This document shows, piece by piece, positions 8,424 to 16,822 of a DNA stretch of 64,000 bases. Position numbers and translations under genes: made by a program. The stretch is from Arthrobacter sp. ISL-5 (GTDB taxonomy: Bacteria > Actinomycetota > Actinomycetes > Actinomycetales > Micrococcaceae), in assembly GCF_018613835.1 (NCBI RefSeq), contig NZ_JAGGPM010000024.1:62001-126000 (forward strand), written 5' to 3'. Within the stretch, counting starts at the first letter, position 1. The number at the start of each line of letters is the position of its first letter. Under the pieces are notes generated by a model that saw nothing but the letters and a program-made list of their open reading frames with translations, had not been told where the DNA came from and ran no database searches.

Positions 8424-9490
8424 TGCGCTTTTCCCTCTTCGCCCACATGGAGCGCTGGGACGAGACCGTCTCGCACCGCGAATGCTTCGAGAACCTAACG
8501 GAACTCGCCCTCATCGCGGAAGCCGGAGGGTTCAGCACCGTCTGGATTGGTGAGCACCATTCGATGGAGTACACAATCTCTCCCAGCCCCATGCCCCAGC
8601 TTGCATACCTGGCAGCACGCACGTCCCGCATCCGGCTGGGCGCCGGAACCATTATCGCGCCCTTCTGGAACCCGCTCCGCGTAGCCGGCGAGACGGCGCT
8701 CCTGGATGTCATCAGCAACGGCCGAATGGAAGTGGGCCTGGCACGCGGCGCGTACCAGTTCGAGTTCGACCGCCTCATGGGCGGCATGTCTGCAGTCGAT
8801 GGCGGCAAGCACTTGCGCGAGCTCGTCCCGGCCGTTCGCGCTCTCTGGGAAGGTGACTATGCACACGACGGTGAGGTCTGGCAGTTCCCGACCTCGACCA
8901 GCGTCCCCAAGCCTCTGCAGAAGCCGACCCCGCCCATGTGGATCGCCGCCCGCGACATCTCCTCGCACGAGTTCGCCGTCGCCAACGGCTGCAACGTGAT
9001 GGTGACGCCGCTCATGAAGGGCGACGAGGAGGTCGAAGACCTTGCGCACAAGTTCGACACCGCTGTGGAAAACAACCCCGGCGTCCCCCGCCCGGACCTC
9101 ATGGTGCTCCGCCACACGCATGTCCACCCCGCAGACGAGCCCGAGGGATGGCGGCGTCCGGCCGAGGGCATCCAGAAGTTCTACCGGACGTTTGATGCCT
9201 GGTTCGGAAACAAGACCACGCCGAAGAACGGTTTCCTCGAGCCCAGCCCTGCAGAGAAGTTCGCCGACCGCCCGGAGTTCACGCCAGAGTCCCTCCACCA
9301 GACGGCACTAATCGGGACGCCTGGCGAGGTGATCGAGCGGCTCCGCCACTACGAGGCACTCGGCGTAGACGAGTTCAGCCTCTGGGCCGACAACAGCCTG
9401 ACCCATGAGGAGAAGAAACGCTCGCTCGAGCTCTTCATCGAGCACGTCGTGCCGGCCTTCCAGGCGCAGACCGCTACCGCGGCACGCTGA
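8423..9490 (+). CDS. Luciferase-like flavin-dependent monooxygenase (candidate ring-cleaving oxygenase)
   Basis: 355 residues of the bacterial luciferase-like TIM-barrel family. Family marks include MRFSLFAHME, IGEHHSMEYTISP near residue 42, RLGAGTIIAPFWNP and GRMEVGLARGAYQFEFDR. Such enzymes use reduced FMN from a partner reductase to attack a substrate with O2. TgnB (trigonelline) and PyrA (pyridine) are members that open the heteroaromatic ring. The partner is probably the flavin reductase at 1233-1751. It is the last gene of the rightward operon, preceded by AAGGAG. Alkanal, nitrile or sulfonate oxidation are other activities in the family. Confidence 0.85.
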   Translation: MRFSLFAHMERWDETVSHRECFENLTELALIAEAGGFSTVWIGEHHSMEYTISPSPMPQLAYLAARTSRIRLGAGTIIAPFWNPLRVAGETALLDVISNGRMEVGLARGAYQFEFDRLMGGMSAVDGGKHLRELVPAVRALWEGDYAHDGEVWQFPTSTSVPKPLQKPTPPMWIAARDISSHEFAVANGCNVMVTPLMKGDEEVEDLAHKFDTAVENNPGVPRPDLMVLRHTHVHPADEPEGWRRPAEGIQKFYRTFDAWFGNKTTPKNGFLEPSPAEKFADRPEFTPESLHQTALIGTPGEVIERLRHYEALGVDEFSLWADNSLTHEEKKRSLELFIEHVVPAFQAQTATAAR

Positions 9491-9610
9491 TGTCGGATGA
9501 GGGTGTAGCGTTCGGCAGCGACACGGCAACCGGCATGACGCTGATGACGCACCGCGTCGCGGCGTGCTAGCGTTTCAGTGATCGTGATCTATCGACAGGA
9601 GGGGAGACCC

Positions 9611-9670
9611 ATGAACGCAGTATCCACAGTGGGAGCACCCTTGCAGTTCACGATCGCGCGACTGAGGTAG
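9611..9670 (+). CDS. Possible 19-residue leader peptide upstream of the patatin-like gene
   Basis: ATG 9611 has an excellent ribosome binding site (CAGGAGGGGAG just upstream) and encodes MNAVSTVGAPLQFTIARLR. Its TAG stop lies inside a hairpin (9658-9674). The next gene starts 46 bp later with its own RBS. A translated short ORF ending in a stem suggests a leader, but it could be the remnant of a lost gene start. Confidence 0.35.
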   Translation: MNAVSTVGAPLQFTIARLR

Positions 9671-9674
9671 TCGC
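9658..9674 (+). other. Small perfect hairpin over the leader stop codon
   Basis: GCGACT-GAGGT-AGTCGC: 6-bp perfect stem with a 5-nt loop, containing the TAG stop of the short leader. There is no T-run, so it is not an intrinsic terminator. It could modulate ribosome movement or translation of the following patatin-like gene. Confidence 0.4.
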
Positions 9675-9716
9675 CGCCGGGAGCGCCCGACAGGCAATTC
9701 GCGAAAGGCGACTCCC

Positions 9717-10712
9717 ATGAACACGACACCTTCTTCACCTCTGCACTCCATTTCGACGACGGCCTCCGACCTGCCGAGGTCCGACCAGGATCAGCCGCAG
9801 GTCGACGCCACAAGGCGGATACGCGCCGCGGGTGAGCGAGCGTTGGTCCTCGGTGGTGGCGGATCGGCAGGCAATGCCTGGCTGATCGGCGTCATCGCCG
9901 GCCTCTTCGATGCCGGGTTGGATGCGACCGAGGCCGATCTGATCATCGGCACGTCGGCCGGATCGACGGCCGCGGCCCAGATCACTAGCGCGACCCCGAC
10001 TGAACTGCTTGGCGCCATCCTTTCCGCCGCACCCCAGCCACGGACTGCTCCGGTGGGATCCGATGGTGGACGCGTTCGCATTGGGCCGGCGGCGAGCCAT
10101 ATGGAGAGAACGAGCCGAATCATCGCTGCCGCTGATGATGCGGCCGATATGCGCCGCAGAATGGGTGCGGCGGCGCTCGAAATGGATGCGGCGTCGGACG
10201 GCTCCGGGCAAACGCGGTGGCGCGATACCGTCGCCGCGCGGCTGCCCAGCCAGCACTGGCCGGAACAAACGATGCTCATCACGGCGGTCAATGCCTATAC
10301 CGGTGAACCGGTCGTGTTCGACCGCCACAGCGGGGTCGACTTGGTGGACGCCGTGGCCGCCAGCTGTGCCAGTGGCTTCGCCTACAGTATCGGCGGCAGC
10401 CGATACATCGACGGCGGCTACCGATCCAACGCCGAGAATGCCGATCTGGCAGCCGGATACGCACGGGTGCTGGTGTTGTCACCATTCGGCGGCAGATCAC
10501 GGACTCCGGTGGACTGGGGCATGCATCTCGCAACACAGGTCAACGAACTACGCGCACGCGGCAGCAGAGTCGAAACGATCTTCCCGGATAGCAACTCCGA
10601 GCACATGTTCGGCGCCAATGCGATGGATCTGTCGCTGCGTCCGCCCGCCGCTCGAGCCGGTTACGAGCAAGGCAGAGCCCTTGCCGAGCAGCTCACCGGA
10701 TTCTGGCGCTGA
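9717..10712 (+). CDS. Patatin-like phospholipase family protein
   Basis: 331 residues. The Ser-Asp dyad of patatins is intact: glycine-rich LVLGGGGSAGNAW near residue 42, nucleophile Ser80 in GTSAGS, and Asp232 in DGGYRSNAENA. There is no signal peptide, so it is probably cytoplasmic and acts on acyl lipids or esters. The roughly 35-residue N-terminal stretch is low in structure. It stands alone between the monooxygenase operon and the convergent phenol/cat operon, with no visible functional link to either, and may be a separate insertion. Confidence 0.85.
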   Translation: MNTTPSSPLHSISTTASDLPRSDQDQPQVDATRRIRAAGERALVLGGGGSAGNAWLIGVIAGLFDAGLDATEADLIIGTSAGSTAAAQITSATPTELLGAILSAAPQPRTAPVGSDGGRVRIGPAASHMERTSRIIAAADDAADMRRRMGAAALEMDAASDGSGQTRWRDTVAARLPSQHWPEQTMLITAVNAYTGEPVVFDRHSGVDLVDAVAASCASGFAYSIGGSRYIDGGYRSNAENADLAAGYARVLVLSPFGGRSRTPVDWGMHLATQVNELRARGSRVETIFPDSNSEHMFGANAMDLSLRPPAARAGYEQGRALAEQLTGFWR

Positions 10713-10763
10713 CGCCCACGAACCCCATCGACGACGTTGAAGAGCCGGTCTAGCTTGCAAGTC

Positions 10764-10904
10764 TCAACGAACGGAGACAGCATCGTCGGGCGCATTTTCG
10801 TAATACCATCCGGCCCAGGCTGTGTGAACCAGCACTGCCGACGGGTGGTCCTCCACAGACGGCAATGACGGCTGCGGGTGCTCTGCTTGGGTGTCACGGG
10901 GCAT
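10764..10904 (-). CDS. 46-residue microprotein at the end of the phenol hydroxylase operon
   Basis: ATG 10904 follows a near-consensus AAGGAGG at ideal spacing. The 46-residue product is hydrophilic at first, then holds a compact aromatic stretch (HTAWAGWYYEN) and an acidic tail. There is no signal peptide. It lies 65 bp downstream of the hydroxylase gene on the same strand, with a GC hairpin between. I do not recognise the family. An accessory or stability factor for the hydroxylase is one guess from position only. Confidence 0.55.
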   Translation of the reverse strand: MPRDTQAEHPQPSLPSVEDHPSAVLVHTAWAGWYYENAPDDAVSVR

Positions 10905-10929
10905 GGTGCCTCCTTGATGGGTGCCCCCA

Positions 10930-10951
10930 GCCGGCCCGCTGCTGGGCCGGC
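10930..10951 (-). other. Intra-operon GC hairpin between hydroxylase and microprotein genes
   Basis: GCCGGCCC-loop of 6-GGGCCGGC, an 8-bp perfect stem directly after the hydroxylase stop codon. On the minus strand it is not followed by a T-run, so it is more likely a processing or partial-termination element that lowers downstream expression than a full terminator. Confidence 0.5.
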
Positions 10952-10969
10952 CCGGGGTGTGGTGGTGGG

Positions 10970-12589
10970 TTAGTTGCGTTTGAGGAAGAGGCTGACGTCG
11001 TCGTTGCTGATGAGGTCCGGGACGGTCCAGCCGTCGAGGTCGTACTCGGCCAGGCACTGGTCCGCGAAGCCTTTCATGTAGTCGGTGGTCCCTTGTGCCT
11101 GGGCGGCGAAGAGGATCTCGGCCTTGACGTTCTCGTGGTTGCCGGAGTAGTTCCGTTCGTAGAGTTCGTGCCGGCCGCCGAACTCGGTGCCGATCGAGTC
11201 CCAGAGGAGTTTCATCAGCTTGACCCGGTCCACGGCCTCGACGCCGTCCGAGCCGCGGACGTACTTGTCCAGGTAGGGACGGATTTCGGGGGTCTTGAAG
11301 TCCAGCGCGGAGGAGTTCAGATAGATCAGGCCGGACGCGACGTCCTGTTCGATGATTTCCTTGATCCTGGGGTAACCGATGGACATGAACATCCGGTAGG
11401 ACAGGCCATAGTCGAGCTTGGGCAGCACGGTCCCGTTCGGGCCGGCGTCGGGGTTCAGGGTCATGCCGTCGATCAGCGCGTAGAACATGTTCCGCCAGCC
11501 GAGAACCTCACCGACGCGGGTCTGGACGCCGCGGAAGTCCTGGGTCCCGGCGACTTCCAGGGCCTTCATCAGCAGCCCGGCGATGAAGTCCAGCTTGGTG
11601 GCCAGCCGGATCACGCCCTGGAAGGTGAAGCGGTTGATGAAGCCGGTCTGCGGGAAGAAGTTGTTGATCTTCTCCACGTCGCCGTAGGCGAAGACGTTCT
11701 CCCACGGGATCAGGACCTTGTCGAAAACGAACACGGAGTCGTTCTCGTCCATCCGGCTCGAGAGCGGGTAATCAAACGGGGTGCCCATCACCGCGGCCTG
11801 GTGGCTGTAGGAGGCCCGGCTGATGAGCTTCACCCCGGGCGCGTCCATCGGAACCGTGCAGATCAGCGCGAACTCCTTACGCTTGATCGGCAGCCCGTAG
11901 TGGGCGATGAAGTTGTAGTTCGTGATCGCCGAACCGGTCGCGACGACCTTGGCGCCGGAGACGATCAGGCCGGAGCCAGTTTCCTTCTCCACCTTCATGA
12001 ACACATCCCCGACCTGGTCCGGCGGGAGGTGGCGGTCCACCGGCGGGTTGATGATCGCATGGTTCCAGTACAGGACCTTCTCCTGGGACTCCTTGTACCA
12101 GCGCTTCGCGTTCTCCTGGAACGGCTCGTAGAAGTCCGGCATGCCGCCCAGGGTGCCCAGGAACGCGGCCTTGTAGTCCGGGGAACGGCCCAGCCAGCCG
12201 TAGCTCATCCGCGCCCAGGTCTCGATCGCCACCCGGTCCTTCTTCAGGTCCTCGACGCTGTGCGGGGTGCGGAAGAATGACATCGTCTTGCCCCCCGACC
12301 CGGTATCGGTGGGCACCATCAGCTTCTCCTGCAGCTCGGGTTTGTGCATCGCGTCATAAAGCCTCGCCGCCATCCGGATCGAGTTCCGGAACGCCGGGTG
12401 CGTCGTGACATCCTTGACACGCTCACCATAAATCCAGACCTCACGGTCATCCTGGAGCGACCTGATGTACTCATCGCCCGTCATCGGCATCAACGGGTCC
12501 GCCGGCGTCGTCCGCTCGCTCATCGACGGAACCGACGACGAAGTAGGCGAATCTGAGGCGGGAACTGACTGGTCAAGAATTTCGGTCAT
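10970..12589 (-). CDS. HpaB-family FADH2-dependent aromatic hydroxylase, probably phenol 2-monooxygenase large component
   Basis: 539 residues of the 4-hydroxyphenylacetate 3-hydroxylase/phenol hydroxylase oxygenase family (acyl-CoA dehydrogenase fold). Markers include [11 protein letters not shown] near residue 37, the active-site RMSYGW-like segment ([14 protein letters not shown]) and [17 protein letters not shown]. It would hydroxylate a phenol to a catechol with reduced flavin from the adjacent reductase at 12643. Location downstream of catA in a cat operon favours phenol 2-hydroxylase (PheA1-like), because its product would be the CatA substrate. 4-Hydroxyphenylacetate or chlorophenol hydroxylase are alternatives. 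The first ~30 residues (Ser/Thr/Pro rich) are a low-complexity extension. Confidence 0.8.
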   Translation of the reverse strand: MTEILDQSVPASDSPTSSSVPSMSERTTPADPLMPMTGDEYIRSLQDDREVWIYGERVKDVTTHPAFRNSIRMAARLYDAMHKPELQEKLMVPTDTGSGGKTMSFFRTPHSVEDLKKDRVAIETWARMSYGWLGRSPDYKAAFLGTLGGMPDFYEPFQENAKRWYKESQEKVLYWNHAIINPPVDRHLPPDQVGDVFMKVEKETGSGLIVSGAKVVATGSAITNYNFIAHYGLPIKRKEFALICTVPMDAPGVKLISRASYSHQAAVMGTPFDYPLSSRMDENDSVFVFDKVLIPWENVFAYGDVEKINNFFPQTGFINRFTFQGVIRLATKLDFIAGLLMKALEVAGTQDFRGVQTRVGEVLGWRNMFYALIDGMTLNPDAGPNGTVLPKLDYGLSYRMFMSIGYPRIKEIIEQDVASGLIYLNSSALDFKTPEIRPYLDKYVRGSDGVEAVDRVKLMKLLWDSIGTEFGGRHELYERNYSGNHENVKAEILFAAQAQGTTDYMKGFADQCLAEYDLDGWTVPDLISNDDVSLFLKRN

Positions 12590-12642
12590 GATCGTCCCTT
12601 TCTGGGAAGGAAGTATGAGCTTTCAAAGGGGTCGGGTAACGC

Positions 12643-13221
12643 CTAGAGGGTGTGCAGGGGCTTGAAGGATTTGGCGCCGGCGAACCAGCCGGATTCGGGC
12701 GCGTCCCCGGAGTGGTCCCAGGGTGCGCCTTCGACAAACCGGCCTATCTGGCGGAATTTCCCGCCGAAGAACAGGAGCGGTTCGCGTTTGGTGATCTCCA
12801 TGGAGATCACTTCGCCCACGACAATGATGTGGTCGCCGCCGTCATAGATGTTCCAGGGGCGGCATTCCAGGGTAGCTGCGTTCTTCAGCAGCACCGGGAC
12901 GCTGCCGTCGAGAGCCCACTGGGGCTCCTCGTCCAGGACCTTCCCTGCGAAGTGAAGGGCCACGTCCATTTGTTCCAGGGAGAGGATGTTGATGGCGAAG
13001 GGTGCGCCCTCGAGATAGCGGGCAGCCCGCGAGGTGCGGGTCAGCGTGACCTGGGCAAGCGGCGGATCAAGGGATACGGCGGTGAAGGCGTTTACCGTGG
13101 CGCCGTGGGGGACGCCGTCCTCCGATCGGCACGTTACTACTGTGACCCCTGTGGCGAACGTCCCAAACGCGTGGCGCAGTTCGCGGGTGTCGATAGGGGT
13201 CATGACTGCTTCCTGAGTCAC
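12643..13221 (-). CDS. Flavin reductase, small component of the phenol-type hydroxylase
   Basis: 192 residues, HpaC/PheA2-like: FATGVTVVTC and NAFTAVSLDPPLAQVTL in the N-terminal half, VGEVISMEI and FFGGKFRQI in the C-terminal half. The GTG start at 13221 was chosen because AAGGAGG (13227-13233) sits 5 nt upstream; the in-frame ATG at 13203 would have no well-spaced site. It supplies FADH2 to the hydroxylase 53 bp downstream. It is only distantly similar to the reductase at 1233-1751, so each system has its own reductase. Confidence 0.85.
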   Translation of the reverse strand: MTQEAVMTPIDTRELRHAFGTFATGVTVVTCRSEDGVPHGATVNAFTAVSLDPPLAQVTLTRTSRAARYLEGAPFAINILSLEQMDVALHFAGKVLDEEPQWALDGSVPVLLKNAATLECRPWNIYDGGDHIIVVGEVISMEITKREPLLFFGGKFRQIGRFVEGAPWDHSGDAPESGWFAGAKSFKPLHTL

Positions 13222-13287
13222 TGACGCCTCCTTAGCTAGGACCTGATTTTGGCAAGGCGGCATCAGGGCGGGCCGCGTGGGTTGGGT

Positions 13288-13316
13288 GGCGGGTGGCGGC
13301 AATACCGCCACCCGCC
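13288..13316 (-). other. Perfect 12-bp hairpin between catA and the flavin reductase gene
   Basis: GGCGGGTGGCGG-CAATA-CCGCCACCCGCC: a 12-bp perfect GC stem with a 5-nt loop in the 148-bp gap after catA. There is no T-run on the minus strand. It could protect or define the 3' end of a processed catA-containing transcript and separate catA expression from the hydroxylase genes. Confidence 0.6.
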
Positions 13317-13369
13317 GGCATGGGGTTGCGCCCGTGCGGGCGGCTCAGTCCAGGAGAGTCGGCCCTGCG

Positions 13370-14218
13370 TTAGTCCTGCGGATCGAGGATGAAGTCGTAG
13401 GTGACTTCACGGCCGTTGCCGTCCGCGCGCTCGGTGGGCGCGAGGATGAGTTCCGGCTTCACGGCCGAGGCGATGTCGTCGGCGACGTGCTCGTCACCCT
13501 GGAAGTACAGCTGGGTGGTGATGAGCTGGTGCCCGGGTGCCGAGACCTTCAGGTGCAGGTGGGCGGGCCGCCAGGCGTGCCAGCCGGCGGCGGCGATGAG
13601 TGCTCCGCAGGCGCCGTCGGTGGGAATCTGGTAAGGGGCGGGCTGGATGGTGTGGATCTGGAAGTTGCCCTCGGCGTCGGCGATGATGGAGCCGCGCAGG
13701 TTCCATTCGGGCAGGCCCGGCGCGAACTGGGAGTAGAAGCCGAGGTCGTCGGCGTGCCACAGCTCGATCAGCGCGCCCGGGAGGGGTTCCCCGGCGACGT
13801 TCTTGACCTGGCCCTGGAACAGCAGCGGGGTGCCCGGCTCGTCGTCGCGCATGGGCAGTGTGGCCGGGGTGTTCTGGGAGGGGGCGTCCGGGATGTAGTA
13901 GGGGCCCTCGATGGTTCCCTTGGAGCCGTGCCGGTTGGCGTTGGCCACCTCTTCGACGGAGTGCTCGACCCAGACGTCCAGGAACAGCGGCCATTCCCCG
14001 TCTTCACCGACCTTGATGAGCCAGGCCTTGAAGGCGTTGTATTCGTCGTAGGTGACTTTTTCGTCGATGACCGTGTCGTTGATCGCCTTGATGACCCGGC
14101 TGGCGATCGCGTTGACACGTTCCTGGCTGGTGGCGGCGGCAAGGCGCTTGTTTTCCCTGAAGCGGGCGGTTGCCCCTGCGCCTGAAGCGGCGGCGGTGGC
14201 CTGGGTTTCCGTTGCCAT
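13370..14218 (-). CDS. catA: Catechol 1,2-dioxygenase, copy 1 (phenol-linked operon)
   Basis: 282 residues. It opens catechol between the hydroxyls to cis,cis-muconate with non-haem Fe(III). The four iron ligands are visible: Tyr162 (GFYSQF), Tyr196 (APYQIP), His220 and His222 (RPAHLHL). The N-terminal helical dimerisation domain spans about residues 1-105. ATG 14218 follows an AAAGGAG site. It is preceded by a 194-bp gap with a CatR-like box, so it may have its own promoter besides read-through from catC. Hydroxyquinol dioxygenases share the fold; the actinobacterial CatA-type motifs and cat neighbours favour catechol. Confidence 0.9.
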   Translation of the reverse strand: MATETQATAAASGAGATARFRENKRLAAATSQERVNAIASRVIKAINDTVIDEKVTYDEYNAFKAWLIKVGEDGEWPLFLDVWVEHSVEEVANANRHGSKGTIEGPYYIPDAPSQNTPATLPMRDDEPGTPLLFQGQVKNVAGEPLPGALIELWHADDLGFYSQFAPGLPEWNLRGSIIADAEGNFQIHTIQPAPYQIPTDGACGALIAAAGWHAWRPAHLHLKVSAPGHQLITTQLYFQGDEHVADDIASAVKPELILAPTERADGNGREVTYDFILDPQD

Positions 14219-14351
14219 GGTGACTCCTTTGTCGATGAACGGCTGTCTGTGAACGGTTTGCCGGTCCGGGTTGCTGCCCTGCATCCTGCTTGCAGTGTGC
14301 CGGGCATCACATGCGGTGTTGATTCAACGGTAGGACCCCGATTGGGTGATG

Positions 14352-14365
14352 GGAAATACTTATTT
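14352..14365 (-). promoter_or_regulatory. Candidate CatR (LysR) operator box upstream of catA copy 1
   Basis: GGAAATACTTATTT at 14352-14365 differs by one base from the box at 16827-16840 upstream of the first LysR gene. It lies 134 bp before the catA ATG in an AT-richer gap (14219-14412). The 5-bp arms GAAAT/ATTTC are symmetric. It probably marks an internal, regulator-controlled promoter for catA and the hydroxylase genes. Confidence 0.5.
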
Positions 14366-14412
14366 CTGGCTCATTGAAAGCTTTTGCATATCAGTGTCGC
14401 TGAAGGCGCGGA

Positions 14413-14691
14413 CTACTCGACGGCGGAGGGGTGCTTGGCCAGCGGAGTCACCTTGATGTCCATGTACGGAAAGAGCGGCAGGCCGGAGAGCAGCTCGTGC
14501 AGCTCGTCGTTGTCCCGCACATCAAACAGTGAGTAATTGGAGTACTCCCCCACGACCCGCCACAGATGCACCCAGCGGCCGTCTCGCTGCAGCTGCTGGG
14601 AGTACTCCTTCTCCTGCGCTTTGATGGCGTCGGCCCTCTCCTGGGGCATGTCCAACGGGAGGTTGACGTCCATTCGAACCAGATACAGCAT
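14413..14691 (-). CDS. catC: Muconolactone delta-isomerase, copy 1
   Basis: 92 residues, the normal length for this ferredoxin-like enzyme that converts muconolactone to beta-ketoadipate enol-lactone. Family features: MLYLVRMDVNLP at the N-terminus, EKEYSQQLQRDGRW with the conserved acid region, and SGLPLFPYMDIKVTPLAKHPS at the C-terminus. It sits 44 bp after catB in the same operon. It is similar to, but clearly diverged from, the second copy at 16928-17239. Confidence 0.92.
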   Translation of the reverse strand: MLYLVRMDVNLPLDMPQERADAIKAQEKEYSQQLQRDGRWVHLWRVVGEYSNYSLFDVRDNDELHELLSGLPLFPYMDIKVTPLAKHPSAVE

Positions 14692-14735
14692 TAGTTTCTC
14701 CGAGCTCTCAGGGCAGGAAGCCGGCGGTGGCCCGG

Positions 14736-15836
14736 TTAGTCCTGCCGGTACTTTTTCAATTTGCCGGCATCGATTTCAGCGCCGACGCCGGGCACGTCTC
14801 GGACGCGAATGGCGCCGGCAGCGATCTCCAAAGGCGCGGCCAGGAGGTCGTCCGTCATGTCCAGGAAATTGGAAAGCTCCCCCGCACGTCTGGAGCTGGC
14901 CTCGAAGGCCGCGCCGAATGTCACCGTGGCGAGGCTGCCCACTTGGGTGTCGATCTGGTTTCCCATCGTGACATCCACACCCAGGCCCTCACACAAACCG
15001 AGGATCTGCTGGGCTTCCGTGAAGCCGCTGCGCGCCGTTTTGATGCAGATGGCGGTGCTGCCACCGGACAAGAGCTCCCGGGACACGTCGCCGGGGGTGG
15101 CGACGCTTTCGTCGCCGACGATCGGGATCCTGGAGTGCTTGACCAGCCGACGGCGGCCCATGGCTTCGCCGGCATCGCACGGCTCTTCCAGCATTGACAG
15201 GCCGAGCCCTTCGGTGCGGCGGAGCACTTCCATGGCCTCATTGGCGGTCCAGCCCCGGTTGGCGTCGAGGTAGATCTCGGTGTCCTCGCCCAGGCCTTCC
15301 CGCAGCACGCGGCAGGCCTGGACGTCCAGGGACAGTGGCCGGCGGCCGGTTTTGAGCTTGAAGGTGTTGATCCCGTAGGTCTCGCGGAAGCGCAGGGCCT
15401 CATCCAGCAGATCCGAGGCGGGTTTGAAGCCGAGCATGTGGGAGACGCGCATGCTGTCGGTGAAGCCGCCCAGGAGTTTATGAACGGGTGTGCCGAGTGA
15501 GATGCCGATGATGTCCCACAGCGCAATGTCCAGGGCGCCCTTGGCCGTGGGGTTATGGACTGTGCGTCGGAGGATTTGCTGGACCTTGGAACGGTCCAGC
15601 GGGTCCAGACCGATGAGTTGCGGGGCAAACACCTTGGTGACCACCGACATGATGGAGTCCTGCGTTTCGCCGTATGTGTACGGACGGGGAGGGGTGTCAG
15701 CCACTCCGCAGATCCCGTTGTCCGTATGCACCCGGATCAGCACGTGTTCAGCGGTCGTGACCTCTCCGCTGGCGAATTTCAGGGGCCGCTCGTACGGGAT
15801 TGCATAAGGGATGGCCTCGATGCGTTCAATTTTCAC
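14736..15836 (-). CDS. catB: Muconate cycloisomerase, copy 1
   Basis: 366 residues of the enolase superfamily (MLE subgroup), converting cis,cis-muconate to muconolactone. The capping domain spans about 1-125 and the barrel the rest. Catalytic signatures are the Lys motif FKLKTGRR, metal ligands in YLDANRGW, LEEPC and VGDES, and the second base region ICIKTARSG. The start overlaps the end of the LysR gene by 11 bp, so it is translated from the same message as its regulator. It shares its layout with catB copy 2. Confidence 0.92.
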   Translation of the reverse strand: MKIERIEAIPYAIPYERPLKFASGEVTTAEHVLIRVHTDNGICGVADTPPRPYTYGETQDSIMSVVTKVFAPQLIGLDPLDRSKVQQILRRTVHNPTAKGALDIALWDIIGISLGTPVHKLLGGFTDSMRVSHMLGFKPASDLLDEALRFRETYGINTFKLKTGRRPLSLDVQACRVLREGLGEDTEIYLDANRGWTANEAMEVLRRTEGLGLSMLEEPCDAGEAMGRRRLVKHSRIPIVGDESVATPGDVSRELLSGGSTAICIKTARSGFTEAQQILGLCEGLGVDVTMGNQIDTQVGSLATVTFGAAFEASSRRAGELSNFLDMTDDLLAAPLEIAAGAIRVRDVPGVGAEIDAGKLKKYRQD

Positions 15837-16752
15837 GGGGAGATTCCTTTGCGGCAGCTGCGGTTGGTGCGGTGGGTGAACCGGGCAGCGAATCGAATAA
15901 AGTCAGAAAGCTTCGCATCAGCGGCGATTCGTTGTTGCGGTTCCACGCCACGGCAAGGTCAACAGGCGGCGGGTTCCGCAGCGGCCGGAAGACGACTCCT
16001 TGAAAGGAGAACATCCGGGAGGTCATCGGGACCAGGGCGATGCCCATCCCGGCGGATACTAGCGAAAGCAGCGTGGAGGTTTCCTTGGCCTCCTGAACCA
16101 GGCGAGGCTGAAAGCCGGCCTTACGGCAGGCATCAAGGAAGATGGCGTTCACCACGGAATAGCTGGGATAGCCGATGAAGTTCTGCAACGCCAGGTCAGC
16201 GATGTCGAGCGTGCCCTTCTCGGCCAGCGGGGAATCTGCCGGTAAAGCGGCAACCAGTTGATCCTGTTCCAGCAATTTGTGGGCTATCGCCTGGGAGCGG
16301 ATCGGTGGGCGGAGGACGGCCACGTCCAGCCGCCCCTCCTCCAAGGCCGTTTCCATCTGCGGAGTCAGCATTTCTCCCTGGACCGTGATCCGAAGTCCGG
16401 GAAGACTGCGGCTCGCGGCCTGCACGATGATGGGCATCAGGCGGTATGTCGCTGTTCCGGTGAACCCCACCCGGAGCACCCCCGTAGCCCCCGCCCCAAC
16501 CTGCTGAACATCAGACTCGAGCACTTCAAGCTCATCCAGCAGCAGCCGTCCCCGGTCCAACAGAACCTGGCCGGCGGGCGTGAGCTCCACCTTCCGTGTG
16601 GTCCGTACCAGAAGCGGTGTTCCCAGCTGTTCCTCGAGCTGCCGGATTTGCTGAGACAGCGGAGGCTGGGCCATATGAAGCCTCGCCGCCGCACGACCGA
16701 AATGCCGCTCTTCTGCCACGGCAATGAAGTACTTGAGATGTCGAGTCTCCAT
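15826..16752 (-). CDS. LysR-type regulator of cat operon 1 (CatR/CatM/BenM-like)
   Basis: 308 residues. N-terminal winged helix (METRHLKYFIAVAEERHFGRAA, residues 1-60, shown in part) with the QPPLSQQIRQLE recognition segment; C-terminal effector domain related to the muconate-responsive CatM/BenM group. It is unusual in being the first gene of the operon it presumably controls, overlapping catB by 11 bp, instead of being divergent. The box at 16823-16840 lies about 75 bp upstream of its ATG, which fits autoregulation plus operon control. Confidence 0.85.
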   Translation of the reverse strand: METRHLKYFIAVAEERHFGRAAARLHMAQPPLSQQIRQLEEQLGTPLLVRTTRKVELTPAGQVLLDRGRLLLDELEVLESDVQQVGAGATGVLRVGFTGTATYRLMPIIVQAASRSLPGLRITVQGEMLTPQMETALEEGRLDVAVLRPPIRSQAIAHKLLEQDQLVAALPADSPLAEKGTLDIADLALQNFIGYPSYSVVNAIFLDACRKAGFQPRLVQEAKETSTLLSLVSAGMGIALVPMTSRMFSFQGVVFRPLRNPPPVDLAVAWNRNNESPLMRSFLTLFDSLPGSPTAPTAAAAKESPREN

Positions 16753-16822
16753 TGAGGCCCCTCAGTGAATTGGTCACACAACGATAAGTCGTCCTGGATC
16801 CAGACTAAGAGGAGAGATTAGT

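Noticed and set aside
10865..12280. 471-codon plus-strand frame opposite the HpaB-type hydroxylase gene
   Set aside because: GC-rich third-position shadow with Val/Gly/Asp/His bias; the minus-strand gene has clear family motifs.
10970..13221. Assigning the hydroxylase firmly as 4-hydroxyphenylacetate 3-monooxygenase
   Set aside because: No homoprotocatechuate genes are present and the operon is a catechol one, so phenol is the better candidate; the family alone does not decide.
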